A stretch of 64,000 bases of DNA from Moritella sp. 5 (GTDB lineage Bacteria > Pseudomonadota > Gammaproteobacteria > Enterobacterales > Moritellaceae). How positions within the stretch are numbered: position 1 is the first letter of the stretch; each line of letters begins with the position of its first letter. Of this stretch, positions 27,987 through 37,822 are shown one piece after another. Made by a program: the position numbers and the translations under genes. Where the stretch lies: assembly GCF_018219455.1 (NCBI RefSeq), contig NZ_CP056122.1, positions 3,720,001 through 3,784,000 of the forward strand. The letters run 5' to 3'. The notes under the pieces were generated by a model, which was given only the letters and a program-made list of their open reading frames with translations, made no database searches and had not been told where the DNA came from.

Positions 27987-28886
27987 ATGAAACACAATAA
28001 AGTATTTAAAAGCATATTATCAACAATGGTATTATCTACAATGGCAGTGATGATAGCACCAGTAAAGGCAACACCAATTAATACTAACGTTGTCGCTGTT
28101 GTAGATGAATCCGGTTCAATGAGTGGCGAGCACGCCTGGTTAGGAACGATGATAACAAGTTTAGATGCAGCGTTACTCGCTGCTACAGCTGGTGATCCGT
28201 TCAGCGCTAGCTATGGCTTAACAGGTTATGGTGCATCGGGTAGCGGAGGTCACGCTGTAGCTGGTCATCAACATACCGTAGGTGGGGGTCAATTAGGCTC
28301 AGCTGCTCAATTCGATACAGCAACGGGCGGGTTAGTTCTCACTGGTGGTCATGAAGATGGTCTCCAAGCAATCGACTATGCCCTCACTAGTTATACGTAC
28401 ACAGGCGGTGCAGTCAAGAACATAATATTAGTCACCGACGAAGACAGTGATGGGTCATTCGGTGTAGCAAATGCAGCAACGAGTCTATCGAGCGCAGCTG
28501 CATTACTTAACGCTGTTATTAATGTCAATTTCGAATGTGGCAACGGTAACACAGCACTTGGTATGACTAGCACCCTAGGCTATGAAGCGGATGGTAGTGG
28601 AGGATTTATTACTTGTACTGGAGCAACTGCAACGACTGGTCATGGTTCTTCAATCGCTGATTACGTTAATTTAGCACTTGATACTGGTGGGGCAGCATGG
28701 GATTTAAATCAACTTAGAGCAGGTGGCCTAACCGCGACTTCATTTACCAATGCTTTTGTTGATATTAAAGTAGAAGAAATCATCAATGTACCAGCACCAA
28801 CAACGGTTGCATTCTTAGGATTGGGGATTTTAAGTATGGGCATGCTAAGAAGACAAAGAAAAAATAATATGGAAAATTTAGTATAG
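27987..28886 (+). CDS. Secreted von Willebrand factor A-like protein with PEP-CTERM tail
   Basis: 299 residues from the ATG at 27987, preceded by AAGGA; the ATG at 27960 has none. A signal peptide ends near VKATP. A von Willebrand A domain follows, with the metal site DESGSMS near residue 43 and a second conserved strand IILVTDED. The C-terminus is a PEP-CTERM sorting signal: VPAPTTVAFLGLGILSMGML and then a basic RRQRKN tail. Such proteins are processed by an exosortase and placed on the surface or in the biofilm matrix. No exosortase gene is in this window. The middle is rich in Gly, Ser and Ala. Confidence 0.85.
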   Translation: MKHNKVFKSILSTMVLSTMAVMIAPVKATPINTNVVAVVDESGSMSGEHAWLGTMITSLDAALLAATAGDPFSASYGLTGYGASGSGGHAVAGHQHTVGGGQLGSAAQFDTATGGLVLTGGHEDGLQAIDYALTSYTYTGGAVKNIILVTDEDSDGSFGVANAATSLSSAAALLNAVINVNFECGNGNTALGMTSTLGYEADGSGGFITCTGATATTGHGSSIADYVNLALDTGGAAWDLNQLRAGGLTATSFTNAFVDIKVEEIINVPAPTTVAFLGLGILSMGMLRRQRKNNMENLV

Positions 28887-28974
28887 CGATTACACACGCT
28901 ATTATTCCATTTTGATTAGGTCATCGATCTATAATGTAGATCGCCATGATGAATTATGGATCGATACCAACACT

Positions 28975-29877
28975 TTAAAAGTTTTCTTTCATTTCCAGAT
29001 AACAAGTACGAATATGCTCAATGAGCAGCTGTACTTTTTTCGCCGGTTTACGGGTATAAGGATACACTGCATAAATACCAATTACCTTCGCTGTTTGCTG
29101 TGACAAAACTTCCACCAACTTGCCACTATCAAGTTCGTTATAGACCAAACATTTTGGTAGATAAGCCAAGCCCTTCCCTGCAAGTGCCGCTTGCTTAAGT
29201 GCAACGGCATTGTTAGAACTAAAATTACCCGAAACTTTAACTTTATACGTGGCGTCATCACGAGTAAATAACCAATTAAATGCACCGCTAGTTTGGCAAG
29301 TATAGCCTAAGCAATTGTATGGTGCCAACTGCTCGGGGAACTGGGGCTCGCCTTGTTGCGCTAAGTATTCAGGGCTGGCACAGATCATCCAACGCGAATT
29401 AAAGATATGACGCGCGATCAGGCTTGAGTCTTCTAAATGGCCAGTACGGATCACCAAATCATAGCCATCTGCGACTAGATCGACAAAGTCATTGTTCATC
29501 GACATATCTACCGTGAGTCCTGGATGTTTTTCACAAAATTCAGCCACGGCTCTCGCTAATAATAATTCGCCCGAGATAGTGGGCACTGACATTTTGATAT
29601 GACCCGCTAAGGTTTCGCTATAACTCGTCACGGTATCAAAAGCATTCTTCGCGGTTTGGGCTATACCTTTAGCGCGGTAAAATAACATTTCGCCAGCTTC
29701 GGTTAATGTCAGTTTACGCGTGGTACGGAAGATTAGCTGTACGCCAAGGTCTTCCTCTAATCGACTGATACGTTTACTCACCACAGACTTAGTAACCTTG
29801 TTCACTTCGGCAACTTTGCTAAACGAACCTTGTTCTATTACTTGGGTAAATAACACTAAATCATCAATTTGCGGCAT
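28975..29877 (-). CDS. LysR family regulator, probably of the lactate genes (first copy)
   Basis: 300 residues from the ATG at 29877. The N-terminal helix-turn-helix reads QGSFSKVAEVNKVTKSVVSK, followed by RLEEDLGVQLIFRTTRKLTL, and the remainder is the ligand-binding domain. It lies 160 bases behind lutC on the same strand. It is closely related to the LysR at 41323-42228, which sits beside the D-lactate dehydrogenase gene, so both probably act on lactate metabolism. The ligand is not determined. Confidence 0.92.
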   Translation of the reverse strand: MPQIDDLVLFTQVIEQGSFSKVAEVNKVTKSVVSKRISRLEEDLGVQLIFRTTRKLTLTEAGEMLFYRAKGIAQTAKNAFDTVTSYSETLAGHIKMSVPTISGELLLARAVAEFCEKHPGLTVDMSMNNDFVDLVADGYDLVIRTGHLEDSSLIARHIFNSRWMICASPEYLAQQGEPQFPEQLAPYNCLGYTCQTSGAFNWLFTRDDATYKVKVSGNFSSNNAVALKQAALAGKGLAYLPKCLVYNELDSGKLVEVLSQQTAKVIGIYAVYPYTRKPAKKVQLLIEHIRTCYLEMKENF

Positions 29878-29941
29878 GCCATTCTCAGCTAATTTTTTTG
29901 GGGGGTAACCTGTAATTATACACTTAAATCGTAGCATTAGA

Positions 29942-30011
29942 CGATAGTCAATAAATGTAACGAGGTTCAATAGATGTAACGATAGTCGATAAATATAACG
30001 AGGTTGAATAG
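29942..30011. repeat. Imperfect direct repeat, two 32-base units
   Basis: Units at 29942-29973 and 29980-30011 differ at only three positions and are six bases apart (38-base period). They lie between lutC and the first lysR. The right unit also carries GAGGTT that can pair with AACCTC at 30016-30021, giving a hairpin downstream of lutC. Confidence 0.7.
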
Positions 30012-30037
30012 ACCCAACCTCATTGGCTTCACTTAGA

Positions 30038-30751
30038 CTACATATCTGCAATCACGACATACGCAGCATGAATAGGACCATGCACACCAATAACTTTAAT
30101 CAACTCAATATCGGCTGTCGAACTTGGGCCCGAGATAAAGTTAACACAAGACGGTAAACGTTCACCCGCTTGAGCTTTATCATGCAACTGTTTCGCTGCT
30201 TGCGTTATACGCGGCACAATTTGGCTTTGTGGTATCAAAAACACCGATGTTTCTGGTAACAAACTAACCGAACGACCATGGGACGCAGCACTGTGTAATA
30301 CCATAGTTCCCGACTCTGCCAAAGCCTGTTCAGCGAATACGATACCCACTTTCGCCTGCTCCGCTTGCTTGATATTAATGTCATGCGCTTGGTCTGTATC
30401 CCAAGTATAAACATCATCAAATTGCAGCTTAAGATTATTCGTCACTTGTAATTCGCTTAAGCGACGATCACCGGATACCACAATTTTACCTGCACTAAAA
30501 CCAGTACAGATGCTAGTGAGCGTTTCATGTAATTCATCTTTGTTACAGCTCACCCCTAACGAACCTAAGTTGTTCTTGGTGTATTCTAAAAATACATCTG
30601 CAAGTTGTTGCTGGCTAAAACCCGCCATCACATCATGATGAGGACGATGTGGTAATGGTGGACGTTCTACACCTTGAGTATTCAGTTCACGACCCAGTTT
30701 TTTAGCCAGTGAGCCTAGAAAAGTATCGCGGTTATGTATCTTACCTTGCAT
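30038..30751 (-). CDS. lutC: Lactate utilisation protein LutC (LUD domain)
   Basis: 237 residues. LutC/YkgG is one of three subunits of the iron-sulfur L-lactate oxidising complex LutABC (LldEFG). Visible LUD features are GIVFAEQALAESGTMVLHSA near 135 and a C-terminal FISGPSSTADIELIKVIGVH, which includes a conserved glycine/serine loop. It follows lutB by two bases. Cytoplasmic or at the inner face of the membrane. Confidence 0.94.
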   Translation of the reverse strand: MQGKIHNRDTFLGSLAKKLGRELNTQGVERPPLPHRPHHDVMAGFSQQQLADVFLEYTKNNLGSLGVSCNKDELHETLTSICTGFSAGKIVVSGDRRLSELQVTNNLKLQFDDVYTWDTDQAHDINIKQAEQAKVGIVFAEQALAESGTMVLHSAASHGRSVSLLPETSVFLIPQSQIVPRITQAAKQLHDKAQAGERLPSCVNFISGPSSTADIELIKVIGVHGPIHAAYVVIADM

Positions 30752-30753
30752 GA

Positions 30754-32220
30754 TTATTTCTCACTCTTATTAGCTTTAACTTTTGCTTTAACTATACCTG
30801 TAACAGCAGCGGTATCACGGTTAGCAAACCAGCTACGGAATGACTCACCATCGGGTTGTGGTAAATCACGGGCTTCCGTCCAGTCAGCTATCGCGCCAAC
30901 ATTAATCGGTAACTTACCGTCCTTGATCACTTTAGGGGCAACTTTGCCACCAATCTTCATGCTCATATTCCACAACTTTGGACTTGAGTTCAGGTAGTTA
31001 AATGCAGATACCGTTAATCGTTCTGCCAATGGTGTGATCTTCTTAATCACCATTTTTTCACGGTGTTTTAAGATTAAATCAGACAACGGGATCTTAACCG
31101 GACACACATCATTACAACCTTGGCATAACGAACACGCATACGGTAAGTCTTGGAAATCCTCATAGCCGCCCAGTAATGGTGATAGTACCGCACCGATTGG
31201 ACCCGAATAGATAGAACCGTAAGACTGACCACCAATATGACGATAAGCAGGGCATGTATTAACACACGCTGCGCAACGGATACAACGTAAGATGTCTTTA
31301 AACTCTGACGCTAAAATATCTGAACGCCCATTATCTAAGATCACTAAATGGAACTCTTCAGCACCATCCATATCATTCGATTCTCTTGGGCCAGTAATCG
31401 CCGTCACATAACCGGTTAATGGCAGACCAACCGCACTACGACATAACAAGCTCACCATAATATCGAGTTCTTCAAATGTCGGGACAATACGCTCCATGCC
31501 CATTACCGCAATGTGCGTTTTTGGTAATGACGTCGCTAATCGTGCGTTACCTTCATTGGTCACTAAACTGATTGAACCCGATTCCGCAACCGCAAAGTTA
31601 CAACCGGTAATACCGATATCGGCTTCGATAAAGTCATGACGGATATGTTCACGTACAAAACGTGTCATTTCTTCAGGATCAGAACTGCCTTTATAGCCAA
31701 TCTTGTCTTCGAATACATCACGGATCTGTTCGCGGTTTTTATGTAACGCAGGCACAACAATATGTGACGGTGGATCGCAATCATCCACTTGTAAAATGTA
31801 TTCACCTAAATCTGTTTCAATCACTTCACAATTATTACGTTGAATGACTTCGTTCAAGCCAATCTCTTCTGTCACCATCGATTTAGATTTAACAACTTTC
31901 TTCGCGTCTTTTTCTTTGATGATATTTTCAATGTAGTCTGTAGCTTCTTGCGCTGTTTCGGCAAAAAATACGTGTCCACCGATCTTCTGTACGTTTTCAC
32001 TTAACTGATGTAAGTAATAATCAAGGTTGTCTAACACATGATTACGGATCGCCATGCCGTTTTCGCGCCACTCATCCCAGTTACCTAGTTTGTCTGCCGC
32101 TAATTGGCGATTGGTAAACATACGTTCTTGGGCATTAGCCACCGATTTACGCATAAAGCCATCTTGCATTTGTTCTTTAATACGCTGTTTAAAGATCACA
32201 TCACTGGTTTTCATCGACAT
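30754..32220 (-). CDS. lutB: Lactate utilisation iron-sulfur protein LutB
   Basis: 488 residues from the ATG at 32220, which has GGAGG nine bases upstream and lies one base behind the lutA stop. The N-terminal part is a LUD domain ([20 protein letters not shown]). The C-terminal part has two 4Fe-4S motifs, [19 protein letters not shown] and [17 protein letters not shown]. It carries electrons from lactate oxidation to the quinone pool together with LutA and LutC. Confidence 0.96.
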   Translation of the reverse strand: MSMKTSDVIFKQRIKEQMQDGFMRKSVANAQERMFTNRQLAADKLGNWDEWRENGMAIRNHVLDNLDYYLHQLSENVQKIGGHVFFAETAQEATDYIENIIKEKDAKKVVKSKSMVTEEIGLNEVIQRNNCEVIETDLGEYILQVDDCDPPSHIVVPALHKNREQIRDVFEDKIGYKGSSDPEEMTRFVREHIRHDFIEADIGITGCNFAVAESGSISLVTNEGNARLATSLPKTHIAVMGMERIVPTFEELDIMVSLLCRSAVGLPLTGYVTAITGPRESNDMDGAEEFHLVILDNGRSDILASEFKDILRCIRCAACVNTCPAYRHIGGQSYGSIYSGPIGAVLSPLLGGYEDFQDLPYACSLCQGCNDVCPVKIPLSDLILKHREKMVIKKITPLAERLTVSAFNYLNSSPKLWNMSMKIGGKVAPKVIKDGKLPINVGAIADWTEARDLPQPDGESFRSWFANRDTAAVTGIVKAKVKANKSEK

Positions 32221-32221
32221 G

Positions 32222-32971
32222 TTAGTTAACCTCCACGGTAAGGCTATCAACAATGTTGCTCATTAGCACATCAACAATATGTAGCACTTTGACTGTTTTA
32301 CCTTCACGCGATAAACGTCCGGCGATGTTCATTAAGCAACTGACGTCAGCACCAATTAAATAATCAGGTGTTACAGCAGTTATGTTTGTCGCTTTCTCTT
32401 TCACCATTTCACCAGAAATCTCTGACATTTTGATTGAGAAGGTACCGCCAAAACCACAACAGGTTTCTTGGTTTTTAATAGCAACAAGCTCTAGCCCTTC
32501 GACATTACCCAGTAATTTAAGCGGTTCCTCACGCACACCTAACTTACGAATAAGACTGCAAGACGGATGATAAACACCACGACCAGGTAGTTTCGCGCCA
32601 ACATTTTCGACTTTAAGTTCATTCACAATGAACTGCGTCAGTTCGAACAAACGATCTGATACAGCTTGTGCACGCGCCGCCCATTCAGGCTCATCCGCTA
32701 AATACTCAGGGTATTTCTTTACCGCTGCCGCACATGAACCTGCAGGTGTTACGATTGGATACTCGTTACCTTCAAAGGCACGAATTAATGATTTCATCGC
32801 TGGCTTGCTTGATTCGATATACCCGCTATTTAATGACGGTTGACCGCAGCAGCCTTGATCTTTAGGAAACAATACTTCGCAGCCTAACTGTTCCAGTAAT
32901 AGCACTGTTTTTTTAGCAACGTTTGACTTAACGACATCACATAGACAGGTTACAAAAAAATTAACTTTCAT
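32222..32971 (-). CDS. lutA: Lactate utilisation protein LutA (cysteine-rich CCG domain)
   Basis: 249 residues from the ATG at 32971 (second of an ATGATG pair) with AAGGTGAG before it; the longer frame adds a hydrophobic stretch that the family lacks. Two CCG domains are visible: [14 protein letters not shown] near 40 and [16 protein letters not shown] near 187, which ligate an iron-sulfur cluster. First gene of the leftward lutABC operon, oriented away from the lactate permease. Confidence 0.95.
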   Translation of the reverse strand: MKVNFFVTCLCDVVKSNVAKKTVLLLEQLGCEVLFPKDQGCCGQPSLNSGYIESSKPAMKSLIRAFEGNEYPIVTPAGSCAAAVKKYPEYLADEPEWAARAQAVSDRLFELTQFIVNELKVENVGAKLPGRGVYHPSCSLIRKLGVREEPLKLLGNVEGLELVAIKNQETCCGFGGTFSIKMSEISGEMVKEKATNITAVTPDYLIGADVSCLMNIAGRLSREGKTVKVLHIVDVLMSNIVDSLTVEVN

Positions 32972-33097
32972 CATCTCACCTTGCTCACCGAGCTTATTTT
33001 TTGGAGCATGATATAAGCAAGCACAGCAAAAAACGAACGTGATTAATGCCAGTAAATATCTTAATATCGGTATTTGCGTGATCTTAATTTTTTGCAA

Positions 33098-33769
33098 GAA
33101 TAAATAAATTAATTTAAAACAATAAGTTATATTTTAATGTAGGAATTATGATAGGTATTATTAGATCATATATGGAAACAATGAAGTTCGACATTAACGG
33201 TAATAAGCCATTTTTCAATTTAGTGTAATTAGTCAGCAGCAACGGACTGCCACGCGAGAGGCAATAAGGATTCTTACGTGTAATAAAATAACGTAACTAT
33301 GGGAGCAAAGCTATAAACCCTACTTTTTGTAGTTAATTTTCATCATAAAAAATTATCACATCACAAGAAACACGTAAACCGGTTACTTTATCGATAGTGA
33401 CATGCCTTTTTATTACCGTGAATTATGACAATCACTGTTTCTAATACCACTACAATCATTTATCGCGACTCAGCCTATTAATCATAAGCCGTTGATTTTA
33501 AGACGCTTGATACTTTACTTTATTTTACACACTGTTATTTATATCACATTTGTTACCCATAGTCCTAATTACATACCTAAAAAGAGGGGTGGAGTTTGAA
33601 GCTTAAGCTCTTACAATCCATTCCCCACACGATACGGGTATTTAGGAAAGCACAGGCATTTACTTACTTGTACTTTATCAACAATACATTCAAATAATAT
33701 AATAAATAGACTCATGCATAACTATCATAATAAGTAAGATAGATAGATAGACGTATAGCCTGAGCACAG
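33098..33769. other. Divergent intergenic region, lutA / lactate permease
   Basis: About 670 bases with the divergent promoters of the lactate genes. It holds a possible structured element, GGGGTGGA (33586-33593) against TCCATTCCCC (33617-33626) with an inner AGCTTAAGCT palindrome, and a short AGAT tandem tract near 33738-33752. No gene with good support was seen. Confidence 0.45.
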
Positions 33770-35377
33770 ATGGAGTGGGTAGCAATGACATCCCTAATTT
33801 TGGCAATGATGCCAATTATAGTCCTAATATGGATGATGACCAAAAATAATGGTGTACCCTCGTACATTGCACTGCCGTTAACGGCGTTCTTTGTGGCAGC
33901 ACTGCAAATCTTTTATTTCCAAACAGACCTGACATTAATCTGGGCAAATGTAATCGCAGGTAGCTTGTCAGCCATAACCCCAATATCAATTATTGCCGGG
34001 GCAATTTTGATGAACCGCATGATGTGTCTATCGGGGGCTGAGAATACGATCAGTCGCTGGTTAGAAGGCATTAGCCGTAATAAAATTGCTCAGTTAATGA
34101 TTATTGGTTGGGCGTTTGCCTTTATGATTGAAGGTGCATCAGGCTTTGGTACACCAGCTGCCATTGCAGCGCCTATCTTAGTTGGTTTGGGGTTTCCGCC
34201 CTTACAAGTAGCAATGCTAGCACTAGTAATGAACTCGGTACCAGTATCATTTGGGGCGGTTGGCACACCGACCTGGTTTGGCTTTTCAAACCTGGGTTTA
34301 AGTGATTCAGCATTACTTGAGATCGGTCAACAAACTGCAATGATCCACTTCTTCGCGGCATTTGTTATTCCGGTATTGGCATTACGCTTTGTCATGTCAT
34401 GGACTGAGATCCGTCGTAACTACGTATTCATTCTACTCAGTACCCTGTCATGTACTATCCCGTATTTCTTGTTCGCACAATGGAATTATGAATTCCCTGC
34501 ATTAGTGGGTGGCGCAATTGGTCTGACTATCTCTGTTGGTTTAGCTAAGTTAAACATCGGGCTTGGTAAAATAGCCGCGAATGAGAGTGACAACAAGGTA
34601 ACATTAGCGACAGTAAGCCGTGGCGAGATATTCAAAGCCATGACACCAACACTGCTATTAATTATTATCTTAATTGTGACGCGTATTAAGCAGCTTGGTA
34701 TTAAATCAATGCTGACGGATGCAACTGAAGCATTATCAGTATCGTTAGGTAACTTTGGTGACTTTAGTATCAGCCAAGCACTAATCTTCAAGCTAAGTAA
34801 CATTTTAGGAACTAACGTGGCTTGGGCTTACAAAGCACTTTATGTGCCAGCACTTATTCCTTTCTTATTAGTGGTATTGATTTCTATCCCACTGTTTAAG
34901 CTTAAAGGCAGCATGGTTAAGCAAGTATTTAGCGAAACAGGTAGCCGTATCAAAATGCCATTCATTACCTTGATTGGTGCGTTGATAATGGTGAAACTGA
35001 TGATGGCTGGCGGTGAGAGCTCTCCTATCCTAATCATTGGTATGGCGTTCTCTGATTTGATGGGCACTAACTGGCAGTTTGCTTCTGCTTACCTTGGCGC
35101 ACTGGGTGCATTCTTCTCGGGTTCAGCAACAGTATCTAATCTAACATTTGGTGGTATTCAGCAAACAATCGCAACCACAGTTGGCTTACCTGAAACAACT
35201 ATACTGGCACTGCAATCTGTTGGTGGCGCTATGGGTAACATGGTCTGTATTAACAACATCATTGCAGTATCGACTATTTTAGGTATTTCGAACAAAGAAG
35301 GTTACATCATTAAACGTACGGTGATTCCAATGATAATCTACGGACTGATTGCAGCAGTAATGAGCACATTTTTATAA
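33770..35377 (+). CDS. lldP: L-lactate permease family transporter
   Basis: 535 residues, about twelve or more membrane segments, matching the LctP/LldP family, which brings lactate in with protons. Conserved stretches include WAFAFMIEGASGFGTPAAIA near residue 120, then NSVPVSFGAVGTPTWFG and a C-terminal GAFFSGSATVSNLTFGGIQQ. The ATG at 33770 or one at 33785 (with GGAG nine bases before) may be the true start. It lies divergent from lutABC and is followed by a strong terminator. Confidence 0.94.
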   Translation: MEWVAMTSLILAMMPIIVLIWMMTKNNGVPSYIALPLTAFFVAALQIFYFQTDLTLIWANVIAGSLSAITPISIIAGAILMNRMMCLSGAENTISRWLEGISRNKIAQLMIIGWAFAFMIEGASGFGTPAAIAAPILVGLGFPPLQVAMLALVMNSVPVSFGAVGTPTWFGFSNLGLSDSALLEIGQQTAMIHFFAAFVIPVLALRFVMSWTEIRRNYVFILLSTLSCTIPYFLFAQWNYEFPALVGGAIGLTISVGLAKLNIGLGKIAANESDNKVTLATVSRGEIFKAMTPTLLLIIILIVTRIKQLGIKSMLTDATEALSVSLGNFGDFSISQALIFKLSNILGTNVAWAYKALYVPALIPFLLVVLISIPLFKLKGSMVKQVFSETGSRIKMPFITLIGALIMVKLMMAGGESSPILIIGMAFSDLMGTNWQFASAYLGALGAFFSGSATVSNLTFGGIQQTIATTVGLPETTILALQSVGGAMGNMVCINNIIAVSTILGISNKEGYIIKRTVIPMIIYGLIAAVMSTFL

Positions 35378-35421
35378 GTGTTACATGCAGGGGAATAACC
35401 CTGCGTGATTAATGTTTAAAT

Positions 35422-35455
35422 AAAAAAACCAACAGTGAAAGCTGTTGGTTTTTTT
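35422..35455 (+). terminator. Intrinsic terminator of the lactate permease gene
   Basis: AAAAAACCAACAG pairs with CTGTTGGTTTTTT around a six-base loop and ends in a T-run. Confidence 0.9.
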
Positions 35456-35638
35456 GTTTGTTCAAGACATGTAGTTACCACCAAACATCCTAAGGAGATA
35501 TTGTATCTAGCACAAAGCTCACATCTCAAAAAATCATGAACCTATCCTGTCACATTTCTATCAAAGAAAGCGTACTATCCCATTAAAATCGACATTGTTA
35601 GCTAGGTTTAGTTAAAACTAAACTATTGAGGCTCCACG

Positions 35639-35857
35639 ATGAATACCGATACAATATTAGAAATTAGCCATATCGCGACGCAAATTATCACTCTCTTATT
35701 TATTACATATCATTTCTACACGATAGTAGCGATTCAGGAATGGAAATATGACACAGCGATAGGCAAGTATTCGGACTTAACATTAAGGCTAACGACTTGC
35801 TCAGTGCTAATCCTATTTCTTTTTCAGTTAATAGCTAAAATGGTTATTCTGACATAG
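35639..35857 (+). CDS. Small membrane protein of unknown function (72 aa)
   Basis: 72 residues with two hydrophobic helices (about 9-31 and 50-70) joined by a polar loop containing EWKYDTAIGKYSD. A GAGG ribosome site lies seven bases before the ATG. No family recognised. It stands alone between the lactate permease and the lipoprotein genes, at the left end of the accessory block that splits the lactate locus. Confidence 0.6.
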   Translation: MNTDTILEISHIATQIITLLFITYHFYTIVAIQEWKYDTAIGKYSDLTLRLTTCSVLILFLFQLIAKMVILT

Positions 35858-35990
35858 GTCAGAATAACCACAGTTCATATAGAAAATGGGGGGCACGTTA
35901 CATTTACGCTAAAATAAACGTTGAATCATAAGGTTATACTTTGTAACCTGATTTTGTTCGTGAGGGTTGCATTCTATTGCTTAAGCGTGA

Positions 35991-36998
35991 CTAAGGCGTA
36001 GTTAATGTATATTTAACCATCTCTGCAACACTCATTAAGTGTATTTTATTTGCAGGTGCAGCATTAATCGTAAAAAAGTAAAACTCAGGGCCTTTCTTAG
36101 CACCTAGCATTTCTCTAAAGTAAGTAAGCTGCGCACCGTGCGCTTTATCATCTTTACTTAATTGACCAGCGTCTTTACCATCGGCAGTACAGCACCAAGA
36201 ATGTACGCCAACTTTACCGCCGTTTTGATAAACACGTTCTACACCTGCGGCAAATAAATCAACGCCACCAGAATTTACATTACCATCTTTTGGAATTAAA
36301 GTGGTTAACCCAGCCTTTCTAATTAACCGTCCAGTGTGCATATTAATAGCATCATTTATTGAACCACTAATATCACTCAGTATTAATGTATCAACACTCG
36401 TCGTATTAATCATATCTTGTATTTGAATATACGTAGACGTGCCTAAAGTCCCCGATAGTGTCGCCTTGGTTCCGTTAATAACTAGCTTGCTATTACCTGC
36501 CGTTCTTAATGATTCGTTAACGTATAAATTAACTGGATATATATTTCCAGTTAATTTATCGTGAACCGGACCACTATAAGTACTAATGGCGGGGTTTCCA
36601 ACCAACGTCATATTAACGCCAACTAAAGAACGCGTAGGGTTAAAGTTAGCTAAATCCGACGTATCACCTTCCAGTAACGTAAGTGAAGGTAATGGTCTAT
36701 TATTGTCAAAATCATATCCCATATAAGCCAGACCTTTATCATATAGCAATATTATACTGTCTGTGCTTTTATTATCTTCAATATACTTTATCTTTGATTC
36801 ACCGCCATCGAACTCCAATTTAAGACCTAAGAGGTACACTTTAAACTTTGCAATATAATCAGCAACGTCACCTGGCTGTATATAATGAACCTCTGGTGGA
36901 TTCGTTGTTTTTACTATCTTGTCTGAACCGTCAGATGAACTGTTGCAACCTTGTAATCCTAATATCATTATTAGCATTAATAACATTATTTTTTTCAT
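35991..36998 (-). CDS. Lipoprotein with a ClpP-like periplasmic hydrolase domain
   Basis: 335 residues. The N-terminus is a lipoprotein signal with lipobox LQGC near 15-18. The C-terminal half resembles the ClpP/crotonase-like periplasmic proteins of COG3904: a DISGSINDAINMHTGRLIRK segment, then NSGGVDLFAAGVERV, where the serine would be the nucleophile, and VGVHSW with a candidate histidine. It would act on the periplasmic face of a membrane. Substrate unknown. A truncated copy of its 3' end lies upstream at 37210-37392. Confidence 0.75.
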   Translation of the reverse strand: MKKIMLLMLIMILGLQGCNSSSDGSDKIVKTTNPPEVHYIQPGDVADYIAKFKVYLLGLKLEFDGGESKIKYIEDNKSTDSIILLYDKGLAYMGYDFDNNRPLPSLTLLEGDTSDLANFNPTRSLVGVNMTLVGNPAISTYSGPVHDKLTGNIYPVNLYVNESLRTAGNSKLVINGTKATLSGTLGTSTYIQIQDMINTTSVDTLILSDISGSINDAINMHTGRLIRKAGLTTLIPKDGNVNSGGVDLFAAGVERVYQNGGKVGVHSWCCTADGKDAGQLSKDDKAHGAQLTYFREMLGAKKGPEFYFFTINAAPANKIHLMSVAEMVKYTLTTP

Positions 36999-37175
36999 GG
37001 TTAGTTTCCAATTTAATAATGGATTTTATTTAAATTATTGCGAAGAATAAAATAAATTCAGCATTTCTTTATTCCTTCATTATCTAGGAGAACAAGCTGG
37101 ATTACTGTAAGGTTTTGTAAAGAGCGAACACACAATGCTGCAGTGGTAATGAGTTCGTTTTATAACACCAACCAA

Positions 37176-37211
37176 TAAAAAAGCCCCTAATTAATTGTCT
37201 AACTAGGGGCT
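37176..37211 (-). terminator. Intrinsic terminator (leftward) behind the lipoprotein remnant
   Basis: AGCCCCTA (37182-37189) pairs with TAGGGGCT (37204-37211); read leftward, a run of six T follows. Confidence 0.75.
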
Positions 37212-37392
37212 ATTTCATACTACTGCTTAAACGTGACGAAGGCGTAGTTAATGTATATTTCACCATATCCGCAACACTCATAAAGTGTATTTTATTTGCA
37301 GGTGCAGCATTAATCGTATAGAAGTAAAACTCAGAGCCTTTCTCAGTGCCCCCTTGATAAATACGTTGTGAGCCAGCGGAAAATAAATTATA
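37210..37392 (-). pseudogene. Truncated duplicate of the ClpP-like lipoprotein gene
   Basis: The frame reads NLFSAGSQRIYQGG, then directly KGSEFYFYTINAAPANKIHF and MSVADMVKYTLTTP. These match the C-terminus of the intact gene at 35991-36998. About 40 residues containing the candidate histidine (VGVHSW) are missing in the middle, and the whole N-terminal part is absent. A base change removes the original stop, so the frame runs on by about ten residues. This is a decayed paralogue left by local duplication. Confidence 0.85.
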
Positions 37393-37426
37393 AACAACCT
37401 TTAAAGCCTGTTATTTGCTATTAAAT

Positions 37427-37507
37427 TTAAACAATCAACTTGTTATGGTGGCTGGAATATTTATTAGCCAACTGATACGGAATTTTTTCCAGTGGTTCGC
37501 GGGGGGA
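37427..37507 (-). pseudogene. Remnant of a toxin linker segment
   Basis: A short open frame between stops reads SPREPLEKIPYQLANKYSSH. The IPYQLANK core and the preceding leucine-glutamate match residues 97-107 (LESIPYQLANKP) of the toxin gene at 37823-38515. It is directly preceded, in the leftward sense, by the same repeat that precedes the toxin. It looks like what is left of a second toxin cassette. Confidence 0.65.
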
Positions 37508-37656
37508 TTACAGTAATACCGATATTAAACGATCAAAAAATCCCACTTACTGCAAATAAGCGGGATTTTACATAAAGGATTTATTATTTTCTTCTCCGGT
37601 AAAGACTAAGAAACCGACAGAAGCTGTTAACGTGAATAATTAATTACACGCTTAAA
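37508..37656. repeat. Porin 3'-end repeat, copy 1
   Basis: About 150 bases nearly identical to copy 2 at 38571-38720, including the hairpin AATCCCACTTA...TAAGCGGGATT, the conserved CTTCTCCGGTAAAGACTAAG block and the end at a CTTAAA that is the porin stop in copy 2. No porin coding sequence is attached to this copy. Confidence 0.9.
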
Positions 37657-37822
37657 TTTGCTTTATGGCGCTATTATCTAGAGGTATGAGGGAAATTACT
37701 GTAAGGCTTTGTAAGCAAACAGTCAGATATCCGAGAATAAGCCAACTAAGATAAGTTAAGTTCAAGATAAATAGCCGAACGATTTCGACCACCTCTTAAG
37801 CTGTGAATATTTTAAATTAGCC

